Assembly: GCF_022834715.1 (NCBI RefSeq)
Contig: NZ_BQKC01000001.1
Coordinates: 842,501-906,500 of the forward strand
Direction of reading: 5' to 3'
Origin: Granulimonas faecalis
GTDB taxonomy: Bacteria; Actinomycetota; Coriobacteriia; Coriobacteriales; Atopobiaceae
Length of the DNA stretch: 64,000 bases
The translations under genes were made by a program, and so were the position numbers. The notes under the pieces were generated by a model. The model was not told the DNA's origin. It saw nothing but the letters and a program-made list of their open reading frames with translations, and did no database searches. Below are positions 15,570 to 23,330 of the stretch, piece by piece (positions within the stretch are counted from its first letter, which is position 1; each line of letters begins with the position of its first letter).

Positions 15570-16005
15570 CCGTCGTCCCGTTGGTCGGGCACGGTCGCTG
15601 TCACGCCGCCGTGCCGACGCCTTGGACCTCCGTGCCCGGGGCGATATAGCATGACAAAGGGGGAGCCCCTCGCACCCGCTCGGCGCGAGGGGCTCCCCCT
15701 CGGGTCCGGAACGCGCATCTGAGACGACTCGCGGACCCCTCTGCACGCCCGTCGCCCTTTGCGACGGCGGATTCCGGTGACACCTGGGAGGATGACGTTT
15801 CTATGCCTCCACATCGGGCAGCGGGATTGCCGCCACGGGGCTCCTGTGGGGTCGTTGGCAGCGGTCCGTGCGGCTGCACCTTGTCTCTTTTTGGGCCATA
15901 CCGCCCTGTTCCGTGCGACGCCGGGCAGGGGAGGCTCCCTCCGCCCCCGAGCGCAGGTGTGTCAGAATGACTCGACGCCATGACCCTCGGTCGAAGGGAG
16001 CATCG
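15570..16005 (+). other. Intergenic region with promoter-like boxes and a strong hairpin
   Basis: The 436 bp between oppF and the next small gene hold no convincing gene. TTGGAC (15622-15627) and TATAGC (15645-15650) are spaced by 17 bp and point rightwards, towards the hairpin at 15659-15698. The remainder is unremarkable apart from AAGGGAG (about 15996-16002), the ribosome binding site of the next gene. Confidence 0.5.
15659..15698 (+). terminator. Strong hairpin downstream of oppF
   Basis: GGGGAGCCCCTCGC and GCGAGGGGCTCCCC form a stem of about 15 bp with a short loop. It is the likely end of the opp transcript, though the U tract is missing. A promoter-like pair lies just upstream, so it could also be the 5' hairpin of a short transcript. 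Confidence 0.6.
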
Positions 16006-16191
16006 ATGACGAGGTCCATGCGGATCACCCTGGCGTGCGTTGTCGCCGTCGTCCTCTACATAGTCCTGTCCATCGCCTTCGACGCGGTTCCTTCGGGCTT
16101 GCCCAAGTTTGGCCTCATCGCCTCGCGCATTGGCACCGCCGTTGCCGTGGCCGTCGCCATAGGCCGCGATCGCGAGGGCCGTCGCGAGTAG
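16006..16191 (+). CDS. Small hydrophobic protein of unknown function
   Basis: 61 residues with two probable membrane helices (about 7-25 and 37-54) and basic ends (MTRSMR, GRDREGRRE). The start is chosen for GAAGGGAG upstream with suitable spacing; the next Met (16018) is an alternative. The gene stands alone, convergent with the pyrophosphatase-like gene. No family recognised. Confidence 0.5.
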   Translation: MTRSMRITLACVVAVVLYIVLSIAFDAVPSGLPKFGLIASRIGTAVAVAVAIGRDREGRRE

Positions 16192-16206
16192 GCCCGGGGT
16201 CGCGGC

Positions 16207-16551
16207 TCAGCGGAGCAGTACTCCCCGAAAGAACCGCTCCTGGAATCGAATGCGCTCCATGATCTCCTCGTCCGAGAAGCTCGTGTCGCCCAGTGAGACG
16301 ACCCACTTGTCCTCATCGTCGTCGAGCCTGCGGTACACCGCTATGACGCGGCCCTCGAACTCCTCCACGGGGCCGTCGGCTCCGAGTAGGTACGCGTCCT
16401 GCTCCTCGCCGTCTTCTGCAAGCACTCCCTCGATATAGCCGTAGTTGACCGGATAGACCGTCTCCGGATGGCTCGGGTGACAGCTCCCGAGCGGTCGGTC
16501 GACCCTCCCGTGAACCGTTGTTCCGATAACGTCGGGGTAATCGGTCTTCAT
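16207..16551 (-). CDS. Small inorganic pyrophosphatase-like protein
   Basis: 114 residues. The text VYPVNYGYIEGVLAEDGEEQDAYLLG follows the family I soluble pyrophosphatase core (NYGYI and the metal-binding DGD-x-x-D signature), but here the middle Asp is Glu and the following positions are altered. It is much shorter than a full enzyme (about 170 residues). Such short homologues are widespread in Gram-positives and usually annotated as pyrophosphatase; true activity is uncertain. GAGGAG on the minus strand supports ATG 16551. It lies after the terminator of the binding-protein gene. Confidence 0.75.
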   Translation of the reverse strand: MKTDYPDVIGTTVHGRVDRPLGSCHPSHPETVYPVNYGYIEGVLAEDGEEQDAYLLGADGPVEEFEGRVIAVYRRLDDDEDKWVVSLGDTSFSDEEIMERIRFQERFFRGVLLR

Positions 16552-16565
16552 TCTGCGTCTCCTCA

Positions 16566-16603
16566 GAAAGGGGCGGTCCCTCAAGGCAAGGGCCGCCCCT
16601 TTC
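16566..16603 (-). terminator. Terminator of the orphan binding-protein gene
   Basis: GAAAGGGGCGGTCC and GGGCCGCCCCTTTC form a 14-bp stem with one wobble pair. It lies 80 bp after the minus-strand stop at 16683 and before the pyrophosphatase-like gene. Confidence 0.75.
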
Positions 16604-16682
16604 TCCAATGTGGGACAGAGGTGTCCGCGCAATGGGAAAGGTGCTCGGTGCCGTTCGGGCCGCCTTCGATGATGGGTGCGCC

Positions 16683-18263
16683 CTACGCGAGCTTGTTGGT
16701 GAACTTGAAGTCGTAGACCCGGTAGACGCCCGAGAAGTCGGCGTCCTTGAGGTAGGGGGTCTGGGGCCAGTCCACGGGGATGGTGCCGAAGTCAACGTTG
16801 ACGAGCTGGTTGTCGGCCTGCAGCGTGAGGTCGGTGCGCTGGCCCTCGTCCATGGTGGCCTCGGCCTTGTCCACGAGCCCGTCGAAGGTGGCCGAGTCGT
16901 AGAAGGAGCTCCTCTGGGAGGCCTTGGAGGCGTAGAAGAACGAGCGCATGTGCTCGGCGCCCACCCAGCAAAGCGTCGTCCAGGTGATGAGGGTGCAGGG
17001 GAGCGAGCCGGCGGCGCGCTGGTCGATCCACATGGCGTCGTCGATGACGTTGATGTTCGCGGTCACGCCGATCGCGCGCCAGTACTCTTGGAGCGCGGTG
17101 GCCACCTGCTCGTCGCGGGAGCGCACCGGGAAGTCGAAGGAGAGCCCGGTGGCGCCGGCGTCGGCGAGGAGCTGCTTGGCCTTGTCCACGTCGTGGGGGA
17201 GGGTCTCGAGGGTGTCGTCGTGGCCCTCCTCGCCCGGGGCGCAGAACTGCGTGCAGGGGGCCGAGGCACCCTGGAGCACGGTCTCGCAGAGCTCGTTGCG
17301 GTCGATGGCCAGCGACAGGGCCTGGCGCACGCGGGCGTCCTTGAAGGCGTCCTCGTGGAGGTTGAGGTTCACAAAGCGCGTGGAGGCCGGCGTGTAGTCG
17401 ACGATGGAGCCGGCCACGGCCTCGTCGTCAACGTACTGGTCGTAGAGGGTGGGGGCGAGGTTCACGAGGTCCAGCTGCCCCGCCTTGAAGTTCATGACCA
17501 GGGTGTTGGGGTCGTCCACGTACACGACGTCGATGCCGTCGACCTTGGCGGGGCCGTCGTGGTAGTCGGCGAAGGTCTCGAGGGTGAGGCCCGTGGCGCT
17601 CTCGGCCGTGAGCTTGAAGGGGCCGGTGCCCACGAAGTCCGTGCCGGTGCCCCACTTGTCGCCGGCGGCCTCGCAGGCCTTCCGGGGGTAGATGAGGGCG
17701 TAGAACTCGGTGAGCATGGGGAGGAAGACGGCCGTGACCTCGGAGAGCCGCATGGTGAAGTGGCGGTCGTCCTGCACGGTGAGGCCGGCGAGCTCGGTGG
17801 TCTTGCCCTCCATGACGTCCTTGGCGCCCACGATGGTGTCGTAGACGTTGGTGGAGGGGTTCTTGGTCTCGGGGAGGAACATGCGGGTGAAGGTGTACTT
17901 CACGTCGTCGGCCGTGAGGTTGCCGCCGTCGTGGGTGGGCAGCTTCTCCTTGAGCTCGAAGGTGTAGGTGAGGCCGTCGGCGGAGATGTCGGGCATCTTC
18001 GTGAGGAGCACGGGCTCCATGTCGAGGTTCTCGTTGAACCTGATGAGCGGCTCGCACACGGACTCGGCCACGCCGATCTCGTTGGAGGTGTTGGTCTGCA
18101 GGTCGAGGGAGGCCTTGGGGTTGGCGCAGCCGTAGCGCAGCACCTTGCCGCCGCCACCCTCGCCGCCGCAGCCCGCGAGGGTGGCGGCGGCACCGGTGAT
18201 GGAGGCGGCGGCGCCGAGGCGCATGAAGCCGCGGCGCGAGATCGGGTTGTGGGAGAAGGGCAT
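16683..18263 (-). CDS. Orphan family-5 peptide-binding lipoprotein
   Basis: 526 residues. It has a twin-arginine-like signal ISRRGFMRLG with lipobox LAGC, then a family-5 binding protein (DGLTYTFELKEKLPTHDG, LTADDVKYTFTRMFLPETK, VRQALSLAIDRNELCETV). It is a paralogue of the oppA product at 9739-11355: TADDVKYTFTRMFLPET versus TAEDVKFSFTRMFLPET, and both share VGAxDVxxGKTTxLAGL. No permease or ATPase genes adjoin it, so it may feed the OppBCDF complex 1 kb away. ATG 18263 follows GGAAGGAG on the minus strand. Confidence 0.88.
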   Translation of the reverse strand: MPFSHNPISRRGFMRLGAAASITGAAATLAGCGGEGGGGKVLRYGCANPKASLDLQTNTSNEIGVAESVCEPLIRFNENLDMEPVLLTKMPDISADGLTYTFELKEKLPTHDGGNLTADDVKYTFTRMFLPETKNPSTNVYDTIVGAKDVMEGKTTELAGLTVQDDRHFTMRLSEVTAVFLPMLTEFYALIYPRKACEAAGDKWGTGTDFVGTGPFKLTAESATGLTLETFADYHDGPAKVDGIDVVYVDDPNTLVMNFKAGQLDLVNLAPTLYDQYVDDEAVAGSIVDYTPASTRFVNLNLHEDAFKDARVRQALSLAIDRNELCETVLQGASAPCTQFCAPGEEGHDDTLETLPHDVDKAKQLLADAGATGLSFDFPVRSRDEQVATALQEYWRAIGVTANINVIDDAMWIDQRAAGSLPCTLITWTTLCWVGAEHMRSFFYASKASQRSSFYDSATFDGLVDKAEATMDEGQRTDLTLQADNQLVNVDFGTIPVDWPQTPYLKDADFSGVYRVYDFKFTNKLA

Positions 18264-18498
18264 CGTTTCTCCTTCCGGAGGCCGGCTGTGCCGGCATTGG
18301 GCGCCCTCTGGCGGGCGCGTCGGTCGTCTGTAAACCTACCAAAACGATGGGGGTCTCATACACGGGGCCGCGCGTCGCCTCGAGGGTGCCAGACCGGGCC
18401 CCTCCCGGGCGGTTGCGACTTGCCCCATGTTCTCGGCGGCAGATAGCTGAATGGGCGCTAAAATTACCGGTGTCACGACAGGGGTGAGAGGAGCGTCC

Positions 18499-19743
18499 TT
18501 GGGAGACATCGCAGAAAGGCTCGTGCGCTACTGCGCCATCGCGTCCCCGTCCAGCCCGGACGGTGCCGGGGCGGTGCCGTCGACGCCCTCCCAGCACGCC
18601 ATGGCCGCCCTCCTCGGTCGCGAGCTCGAGGAACTCGGTGCCGAGGACGTCTCCGTGGACGCCCATGCCTACGTGACGGCCCACTGGCCCGCCTCGCCGG
18701 GCTGCGAGGGGCTGCCCCGCCTGGGCCTCTGCGCGCATCTGGACACCGCGTGGCAGGCGGTCGGCGACCCGGTGCGCCCGCGGGTGGTGCGCTACGGCGG
18801 CGGCCCCCTCGTCATGGGCGAGGTGGATGGCGAGACGGTGGCCGTCACCCCCGAGGAGGAGCCCGTGCTGCTCGGCCTTGCGGGCACCGACGTCGTGGTG
18901 ACGGACGGCACCTCGCTCCTCGGCGGGGACGACAAGGCCGGCATAGCCGAGATCATGGCCTACCTCGAGCGCCTGGCGGCGGACCCCGCCATCCCGCACC
19001 CGCCCCTGGCCGTGGCCTTCGTGCCCGACGAGGAGGTCGGCCACGGCGCGTCCCTGCTCGACATCGACGCCTGGGGCGCCGCCTGGGCCTTCACGCTCGA
19101 CACCGGCCCCCTGGGCGAGGTCACCCTCGAGACCTTCAACGCCTGCGACGCCTTCGTGGAGGCCCGCGGGCGCGCCGTGCACACCGGGTGGGCCAAGGGG
19201 GTGCTCGTGAACGCCTGCGAGGCCCTCGCCGCCTTCCACGGGCTGCTGCCCGCCGCCGAGCGCCCGGAGCACACCGAGGGTCGCGAGGGGTTCTACCACC
19301 TCGTCTCCATGGAGGGGGAGTGCGAGCGTGCGCGCGCCCACTACATCGTGCGCGACCACGACCGCGCGGGGTTCGAGCGGCGCCGCGACGTCATGGCGGC
19401 CGCCTGCGACCACGTTAACCGCGCCATGGGGGCCGGGACGCTCTCCGTGTCGTTCAGGGACACCTACCGCAACATGGGGGAGGAGGTCGGCCGGCACCCC
19501 GAGCTCCTGGAGGCCGCCTTCGGCGCGTTCCGAGACGTCGGTGTGGAACCTTCCGCGGTGCCCATGCGCGGCGGCACCGACGGTGCGCAGCTCACCTTCC
19601 GAGGGCTGCCGTGTCCCAACCTGTCGGCCGGTTACCACCTCGCCCACAGCCGCCGCGAGTTCGTGCCGGTCCGCGAGATGGAGGTCATGGTGGACGTCCT
19701 CGAGCACCTCGGGCGTCGCCTCGGCTCCCCGCCCGGCGGGTGA
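18499..19743 (+). CDS. pepT: Peptidase T (tripeptide aminopeptidase)
   Basis: 414 residues from TTG 18499, close to the usual 408. Peptidase family M20B; it removes N-terminal residues from tripeptides in the cytoplasm. Two-zinc ligands are visible: His in LCAHLDT, Asp in LLGGDDKAGIAEIM, catalytic Glu pair in VPDEEVGHGA, Asp in FTLDTG and His in AGYHLAHSRREFV. TTG 18499 is preferred because GAGAGGAG lies 5 bp upstream and the protein then begins like other PepT; ATG 18451 is in frame but has no site. It is divergent from the orphan binding protein. Confidence 0.92.
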   Translation: MGDIAERLVRYCAIASPSSPDGAGAVPSTPSQHAMAALLGRELEELGAEDVSVDAHAYVTAHWPASPGCEGLPRLGLCAHLDTAWQAVGDPVRPRVVRYGGGPLVMGEVDGETVAVTPEEEPVLLGLAGTDVVVTDGTSLLGGDDKAGIAEIMAYLERLAADPAIPHPPLAVAFVPDEEVGHGASLLDIDAWGAAWAFTLDTGPLGEVTLETFNACDAFVEARGRAVHTGWAKGVLVNACEALAAFHGLLPAAERPEHTEGREGFYHLVSMEGECERARAHYIVRDHDRAGFERRRDVMAAACDHVNRAMGAGTLSVSFRDTYRNMGEEVGRHPELLEAAFGAFRDVGVEPSAVPMRGGTDGAQLTFRGLPCPNLSAGYHLAHSRREFVPVREMEVMVDVLEHLGRRLGSPPGG

Positions 19744-19802
19744 GGGCGCGACCGGCCGCACGTGACGGGTGAAGAGGGAAGAGACCATACTGGGGGGGAC
19801 CA

Positions 19803-20849
19803 ATGGAATTCACGGTGGACAAGGACTACCTGCTCGAGACCTTTGCGAGGCTCATCGGCTGCGACAGCCCCGTGGGCTACTACCGCGAGATGGAGCCGCT
19901 CATGACCTCCCTGGTCGCCGAGCTCGGCCACCACGCCTTCCGCGACCGCAAGCACACCGTCTACGTGCGCGTCCCGGGCCGTGACCGCTCGCGCACGGTC
20001 TGCCTGGGCGCGCACCTCGACACCATCGCCCTGGCCGTCTGCTCCGTCGAGGAGGACGGCACCCTGCGGGGGAGGCACCTGGGCGGCGTCAACTTCAGCT
20101 CCCTCGAGGGCGCGAGCTGCCGCGTCATCTGCCGAGACGGCACCAAGATCGACGCCGTGGTGGAGTTCGACCACCACTCGCCCCACGTGTGGGCCGACGC
20201 CAAGAAGGGCCGGGAGCGCGATGAGGAGAACATGCGCATCCACCTGCTCGAGGACGTCGCCTGCGCCGCGGACGCCCGCGCCCTCGGCGTGACCCCCGGC
20301 GCCGTGGTGGCCTTCGAGCCCGAGCTCGAGATCCACGACAACGGCTTCGTGCTCTCGCGCTTCGTCGACGACAAGGCCTGCGTGGCATCGCTGCTCGGCC
20401 TGCTCAAGTGGTTCGGCGACACGGGGAGCACGCCCAGCTGCGACATCCTGTTGGCCTTCCCGTTCTACGAGGAGGTGGGCTGGGGCGGCGCCTACCTGCC
20501 CGACGACATCGAGGCCTACGTGGCCCTCGACATCGCCCTCATGGGGCCCGAGTACCCCGGCACCGAGCACGACGTCGCCGTCATCGCCGACGACTACCAC
20601 GGGCCCTACGACTGGGACCTCACCAACGCCGTGGTGGAGGCCGGCCGCCGCGCGTTCGGGACGGCGCCGGAGCTCCAGAACGCCAAGCTCTACTCCACCG
20701 ACGCCATGGGGGCCTTCCTCACGGCCAACGACGTGGCGGCCTCGGCCTTCGGTCCGCTCACGCGCAACACCCACGGCCGCGAGCTCACCCACGTGGACGC
20801 CATGGTGAAGGTGCAGCAGCTGGCCGCCTCCTTCGTGATGCACTGCTAG
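19803..20849 (+). CDS. M42 family metallopeptidase (glutamyl aminopeptidase type)
   Basis: 348 residues. The M42/TET-type aminopeptidase layout is seen: LGAHLDT (His, Asp ligands), SRFVDDKACVASLLGLLKW (bridging Asp), FYEEVGWGGAYLP (catalytic and ligand Glu), VALDIALMGPEY (Asp) and NTHGRELTHVDAM (last His). It cleaves N-terminal residues from peptides and follows pepT by 59 bp, so the two may share a transcript. Substrate preference cannot be told. Confidence 0.9.
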   Translation: MEFTVDKDYLLETFARLIGCDSPVGYYREMEPLMTSLVAELGHHAFRDRKHTVYVRVPGRDRSRTVCLGAHLDTIALAVCSVEEDGTLRGRHLGGVNFSSLEGASCRVICRDGTKIDAVVEFDHHSPHVWADAKKGRERDEENMRIHLLEDVACAADARALGVTPGAVVAFEPELEIHDNGFVLSRFVDDKACVASLLGLLKWFGDTGSTPSCDILLAFPFYEEVGWGGAYLPDDIEAYVALDIALMGPEYPGTEHDVAVIADDYHGPYDWDLTNAVVEAGRRAFGTAPELQNAKLYSTDAMGAFLTANDVAASAFGPLTRNTHGRELTHVDAMVKVQQLAASFVMHC

Positions 20850-20880
20850 GCCCGGCCCCGGACGTCCCCGTCGCCCCTCC

Positions 20881-20914
20881 CGGCGCCCCCGGCCCCCGTC
20901 GGCCGGGGGCGCCG
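20881..20914 (+). terminator. Terminator after the M42 peptidase gene
   Basis: A perfect 14-bp inverted repeat, CGGCGCCCCCGGCC and GGCCGGGGGCGCCG, with a 6-base loop, 32 bp after the stop. The stretch 20915-21049 has a TAGGAT box near 20980 but no gene. Confidence 0.75.
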
Positions 20915-21049
20915 TTCCGCAGGGGACCCGAAGCCTCTGTGAGGGTGCCCGGGGCGCGTCGCGGGCGCGACGGCCGCGGGGTAGGATAGGGGACTGCGCA
21001 TACGACGCGGGCGGTCCCGGGCCGCCCGCCATCGACGGGAGGCGGCCCC

Positions 21050-21460
21050 ATGGCCAAGGGAGACTTCGACAGGCGGGTCCAGGAGTTCATGCGGGGGCGA
21101 AACGGCCCCGACGACATGACGCGGGTATGCACGTGGGTCGCCCTCGCCCTCATCGTCGTCTACCTGTTCGTGCCGGCGTGGTGGCTGTCCGTCGTGGCCC
21201 TCGCGCTCATCGTCTACGGGTGGTGGCGCATGCTGTCGCGCGACGTGGCCGCACGGGCCCGGGAGAACGAGCGCTTCATGGGCCGTCTCGGGCCCCTGCG
21301 CCCCTGGGTCTCGTCGCCCACGGGCACCCTGCGCGAGCGCCGCAGCCACAAGGTGCTCACCTGCCCCCGGTGCGGCCAGCGGCTGCGCGTGCCGCGCGGC
21401 AAGGGCAAGGTGCGGGTGCGCTGCCGTCGCTGCGGCACCACCTTCGAGGGCCGTTCCTGA
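21050..21460 (+). CDS. Membrane protein with C-terminal zinc ribbon
   Basis: 136 residues. Two hydrophobic helices (about 25-42 and 44-60) are followed by a basic cytoplasmic part and a zinc ribbon CPRCGQRLRVPRGKGKVRVRC with a second CRRC (an MJ0042-like arrangement, CxxC-x18-CxxC). No function is known. It lies 14 bp before coaE, so it probably belongs to the coaE-lytic transglycosylase-uvrB transcript. Confidence 0.75.
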   Translation: MAKGDFDRRVQEFMRGRNGPDDMTRVCTWVALALIVVYLFVPAWWLSVVALALIVYGWWRMLSRDVAARARENERFMGRLGPLRPWVSSPTGTLRERRSHKVLTCPRCGQRLRVPRGKGKVRVRCRRCGTTFEGRS

Positions 21461-21474
21461 GGGAGGGGGAGACC

Positions 21475-22149
21475 ATGAGGACCGTGTTCCTGGTGGGCGG
21501 CACCGCGTCGGGCAAGTCGTGCGTTGGCCGCGTGCTCGAGTCCCTGGGCGCCGAGCGCATCGACCTCGACGACGTCTCGCGAGAGGTGCTTGCCTCCGAC
21601 GATGCCTGCGTCGAGGAGCTCGTGGACGCCTTCGGCCCCGAGGTGGCCCTGGGCGGCGCGCTGTTCGACGAGGAGGGGGGTCGCTGGGTGCCCTGCGACG
21701 GCTCCTGGTCGGTGGACCGCGCCGCCCTCGCCCGGGCCGCCTTCGCGACGTCCGAGGGGGCGGCCCGGCTCGAGGCCGTGGAGCTGCCCTACATCCGCGA
21801 GCGGCTGGCCGACCGGCTCACGGCCGTCTCGTGCGCCTCGTCGCGCCCCGCCACCTGCGTGGTGGAGGTGCCGCTGCTCGACCGCGTGGAGGACCTCCTC
21901 CCCCTGGCCGACGACGTGGTGTGGGTACGTACGGGCAAGGACCGCCGCCGCGCGCTCGCCGAGGGTCGCGGCATGGACGGCGGGGACTTCGACGCCCGGG
22001 TGAAGGGCCAGCCCACCGACGCCTACCTCGAGGCCCGGGCCACGGCGGTCATCGACAACGACGGCGACCTCGCGACGCTCGAGCGCCGCGCTCGGGAGTG
22101 GTGGGACGCCAACGGCTTGGAGGGAGGAGGGGACCATGGCTGCAGCTGA
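21475..22149 (+). CDS. coaE: Dephospho-CoA kinase
   Basis: 224 residues. The N-terminus MRTVFLVGGTASGKS holds the P-loop; DLDDVSREVL follows, matching the usual D-x-D-x-x-x-R region, and VVEVPLLDRVEDLLPLADDVVWV matches the family's core (VPLLFE then the adenylate-binding part). It catalyses the last step of coenzyme A synthesis. It is somewhat divergent (no LRxxVF text), hence not full confidence. ATG 21475 has GGGAGGGGGAG upstream; the 3' end overlaps the next gene by 14 bp. Confidence 0.85.
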   Translation: MRTVFLVGGTASGKSCVGRVLESLGAERIDLDDVSREVLASDDACVEELVDAFGPEVALGGALFDEEGGRWVPCDGSWSVDRAALARAAFATSEGAARLEAVELPYIRERLADRLTAVSCASSRPATCVVEVPLLDRVEDLLPLADDVVWVRTGKDRRRALAEGRGMDGGDFDARVKGQPTDAYLEARATAVIDNDGDLATLERRAREWWDANGLEGGGDHGCS

Positions 22150-23317
22150 GGGCTGGACGCCCCGGCGGGACAACCCCTACGCGGGCCCCGGCGACGAGGG
22201 CCTGGACGATGCCGCCGGCGGCGCCGCCGTGCCCGACCCCGACGCCACCCGGCTGGTGTCGGGCGCCGACCCGGATGCCACCGTGCTCTCCGCCGCCCAG
22301 GCCACCGTGGCCGTGGACCCCGGCGCCACGGTCATGGCCCCGCCCGCGGACGATCTCGGCGCGACGTGCCTCGCGGCCGCGCCGGACACCGTGGCCGTGG
22401 CCGACCCCGGCGCTACCCGCGTCCAGGCCCCGGCTGCCGGCGGCGCCCCCGCCGTGGACCCGACGGTCTACTCCCGGGCGGCCGCCCTCGAGCGGTCCTT
22501 AGGCACGGACGGCCGCACCGAGGCCCGTCCGGCCGCCCGCCGCGCCGCCGCGCCGCCGGCCGACCTCCAGCGCGCCCGGGCCGCCCGCGAGCTCCTCGAC
22601 CGTCAGGGCGCCGCCTGGGACGACGGCGCCTGGGAGGGGCCGTCCCGCGGCAGGCGCCGCCGTGCCCCGTCCGGGGGAGCCGCGTCCAAGGCGTCCGCCT
22701 CCAAGGGGCCCCTCGGGCGCCGCCGCCTGCGGTTCTGGCGCTGGTTCCGCACCGTCCCCATCCTGCTCATGGTGCTCATGGGGGCGCTCTCCGTGGCCCT
22801 GGGGCTCCTGCCGGGCGCGGCGATCCGGCACTGGCTCTACCCGGTGCACTACGCCCAGGCCGTGCAGGACTCCGCCGAGCGCCACGGGGTGGACCCGTCC
22901 CTTGTGGCCGCGGTGATCAAGAGCGAGTCCAACTGGGTCTCCACGGCCCGGAGCGGCGCGGGTGCCGAGGGCCTCATGCAGCTCATGCCGGCCACGGCCC
23001 GGGAGCTCGCGGACCGCGGCATCGTCGACGGGAGCGTCTACGACCCCGACGACCTCTCCGACCCGGCCACCAACATCGAGTACGGCACGGCCTACCTCGC
23101 CACGCTGCTCGACTCCGCCGGCTCCACCGACAGGGCCGTGGCGGCCTACAACGCCGGCCCCGGCGCGGCGAGCGCCTGGGGCGGGGGCGACTCGGACTTC
23201 AGGGACGCCATCGAGTTCCCCGAGACCCGCCTCTACCTCGAGAAGGTCACGGAGGCCTACGAGCAGTACCGCGCACTCTACCCCGACGGCCTCGTCGACG
23301 ACGCCGTCACGCGATAA
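22136..23317 (+). CDS. Membrane-anchored lytic transglycosylase (SLT domain)
   Basis: 393 residues. The N-terminal 130 residues form a degenerate repeat region with [28 protein letters not shown] and [10 protein letters not shown] basic stretch and one membrane helix follow (about 204-225). The outside part is a Slt70/MltE-like domain: catalytic Glu in IKSESNWVS, then [10 protein letters not shown] and [10 protein letters not shown]. It would cut peptidoglycan glycan strands at the membrane surface. The cytoplasmic Thr-containing repeats resemble phospho-Thr/FHA target tails, which is speculation. The start overlaps coaE. Confidence 0.88.
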   Translation: MAAAEGWTPRRDNPYAGPGDEGLDDAAGGAAVPDPDATRLVSGADPDATVLSAAQATVAVDPGATVMAPPADDLGATCLAAAPDTVAVADPGATRVQAPAAGGAPAVDPTVYSRAAALERSLGTDGRTEARPAARRAAAPPADLQRARAARELLDRQGAAWDDGAWEGPSRGRRRRAPSGGAASKASASKGPLGRRRLRFWRWFRTVPILLMVLMGALSVALGLLPGAAIRHWLYPVHYAQAVQDSAERHGVDPSLVAAVIKSESNWVSTARSGAGAEGLMQLMPATARELADRGIVDGSVYDPDDLSDPATNIEYGTAYLATLLDSAGSTDRAVAAYNAGPGAASAWGGGDSDFRDAIEFPETRLYLEKVTEAYEQYRALYPDGLVDDAVTR

Positions 23318-23330
23318 GGGAGGCAGCCAC

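Noticed and set aside
16608-18446. 612-codon plus-strand frame opposite the orphan binding protein
   Set aside because: Val/Glu/Gly/His-rich shadow of a well-supported minus-strand gene.
18451-18498. ATG 18451 as the start of pepT
   Set aside because: No ribosome binding site, and the extra 16 residues are not PepT-like; TTG 18499 has GAGAGGAG.
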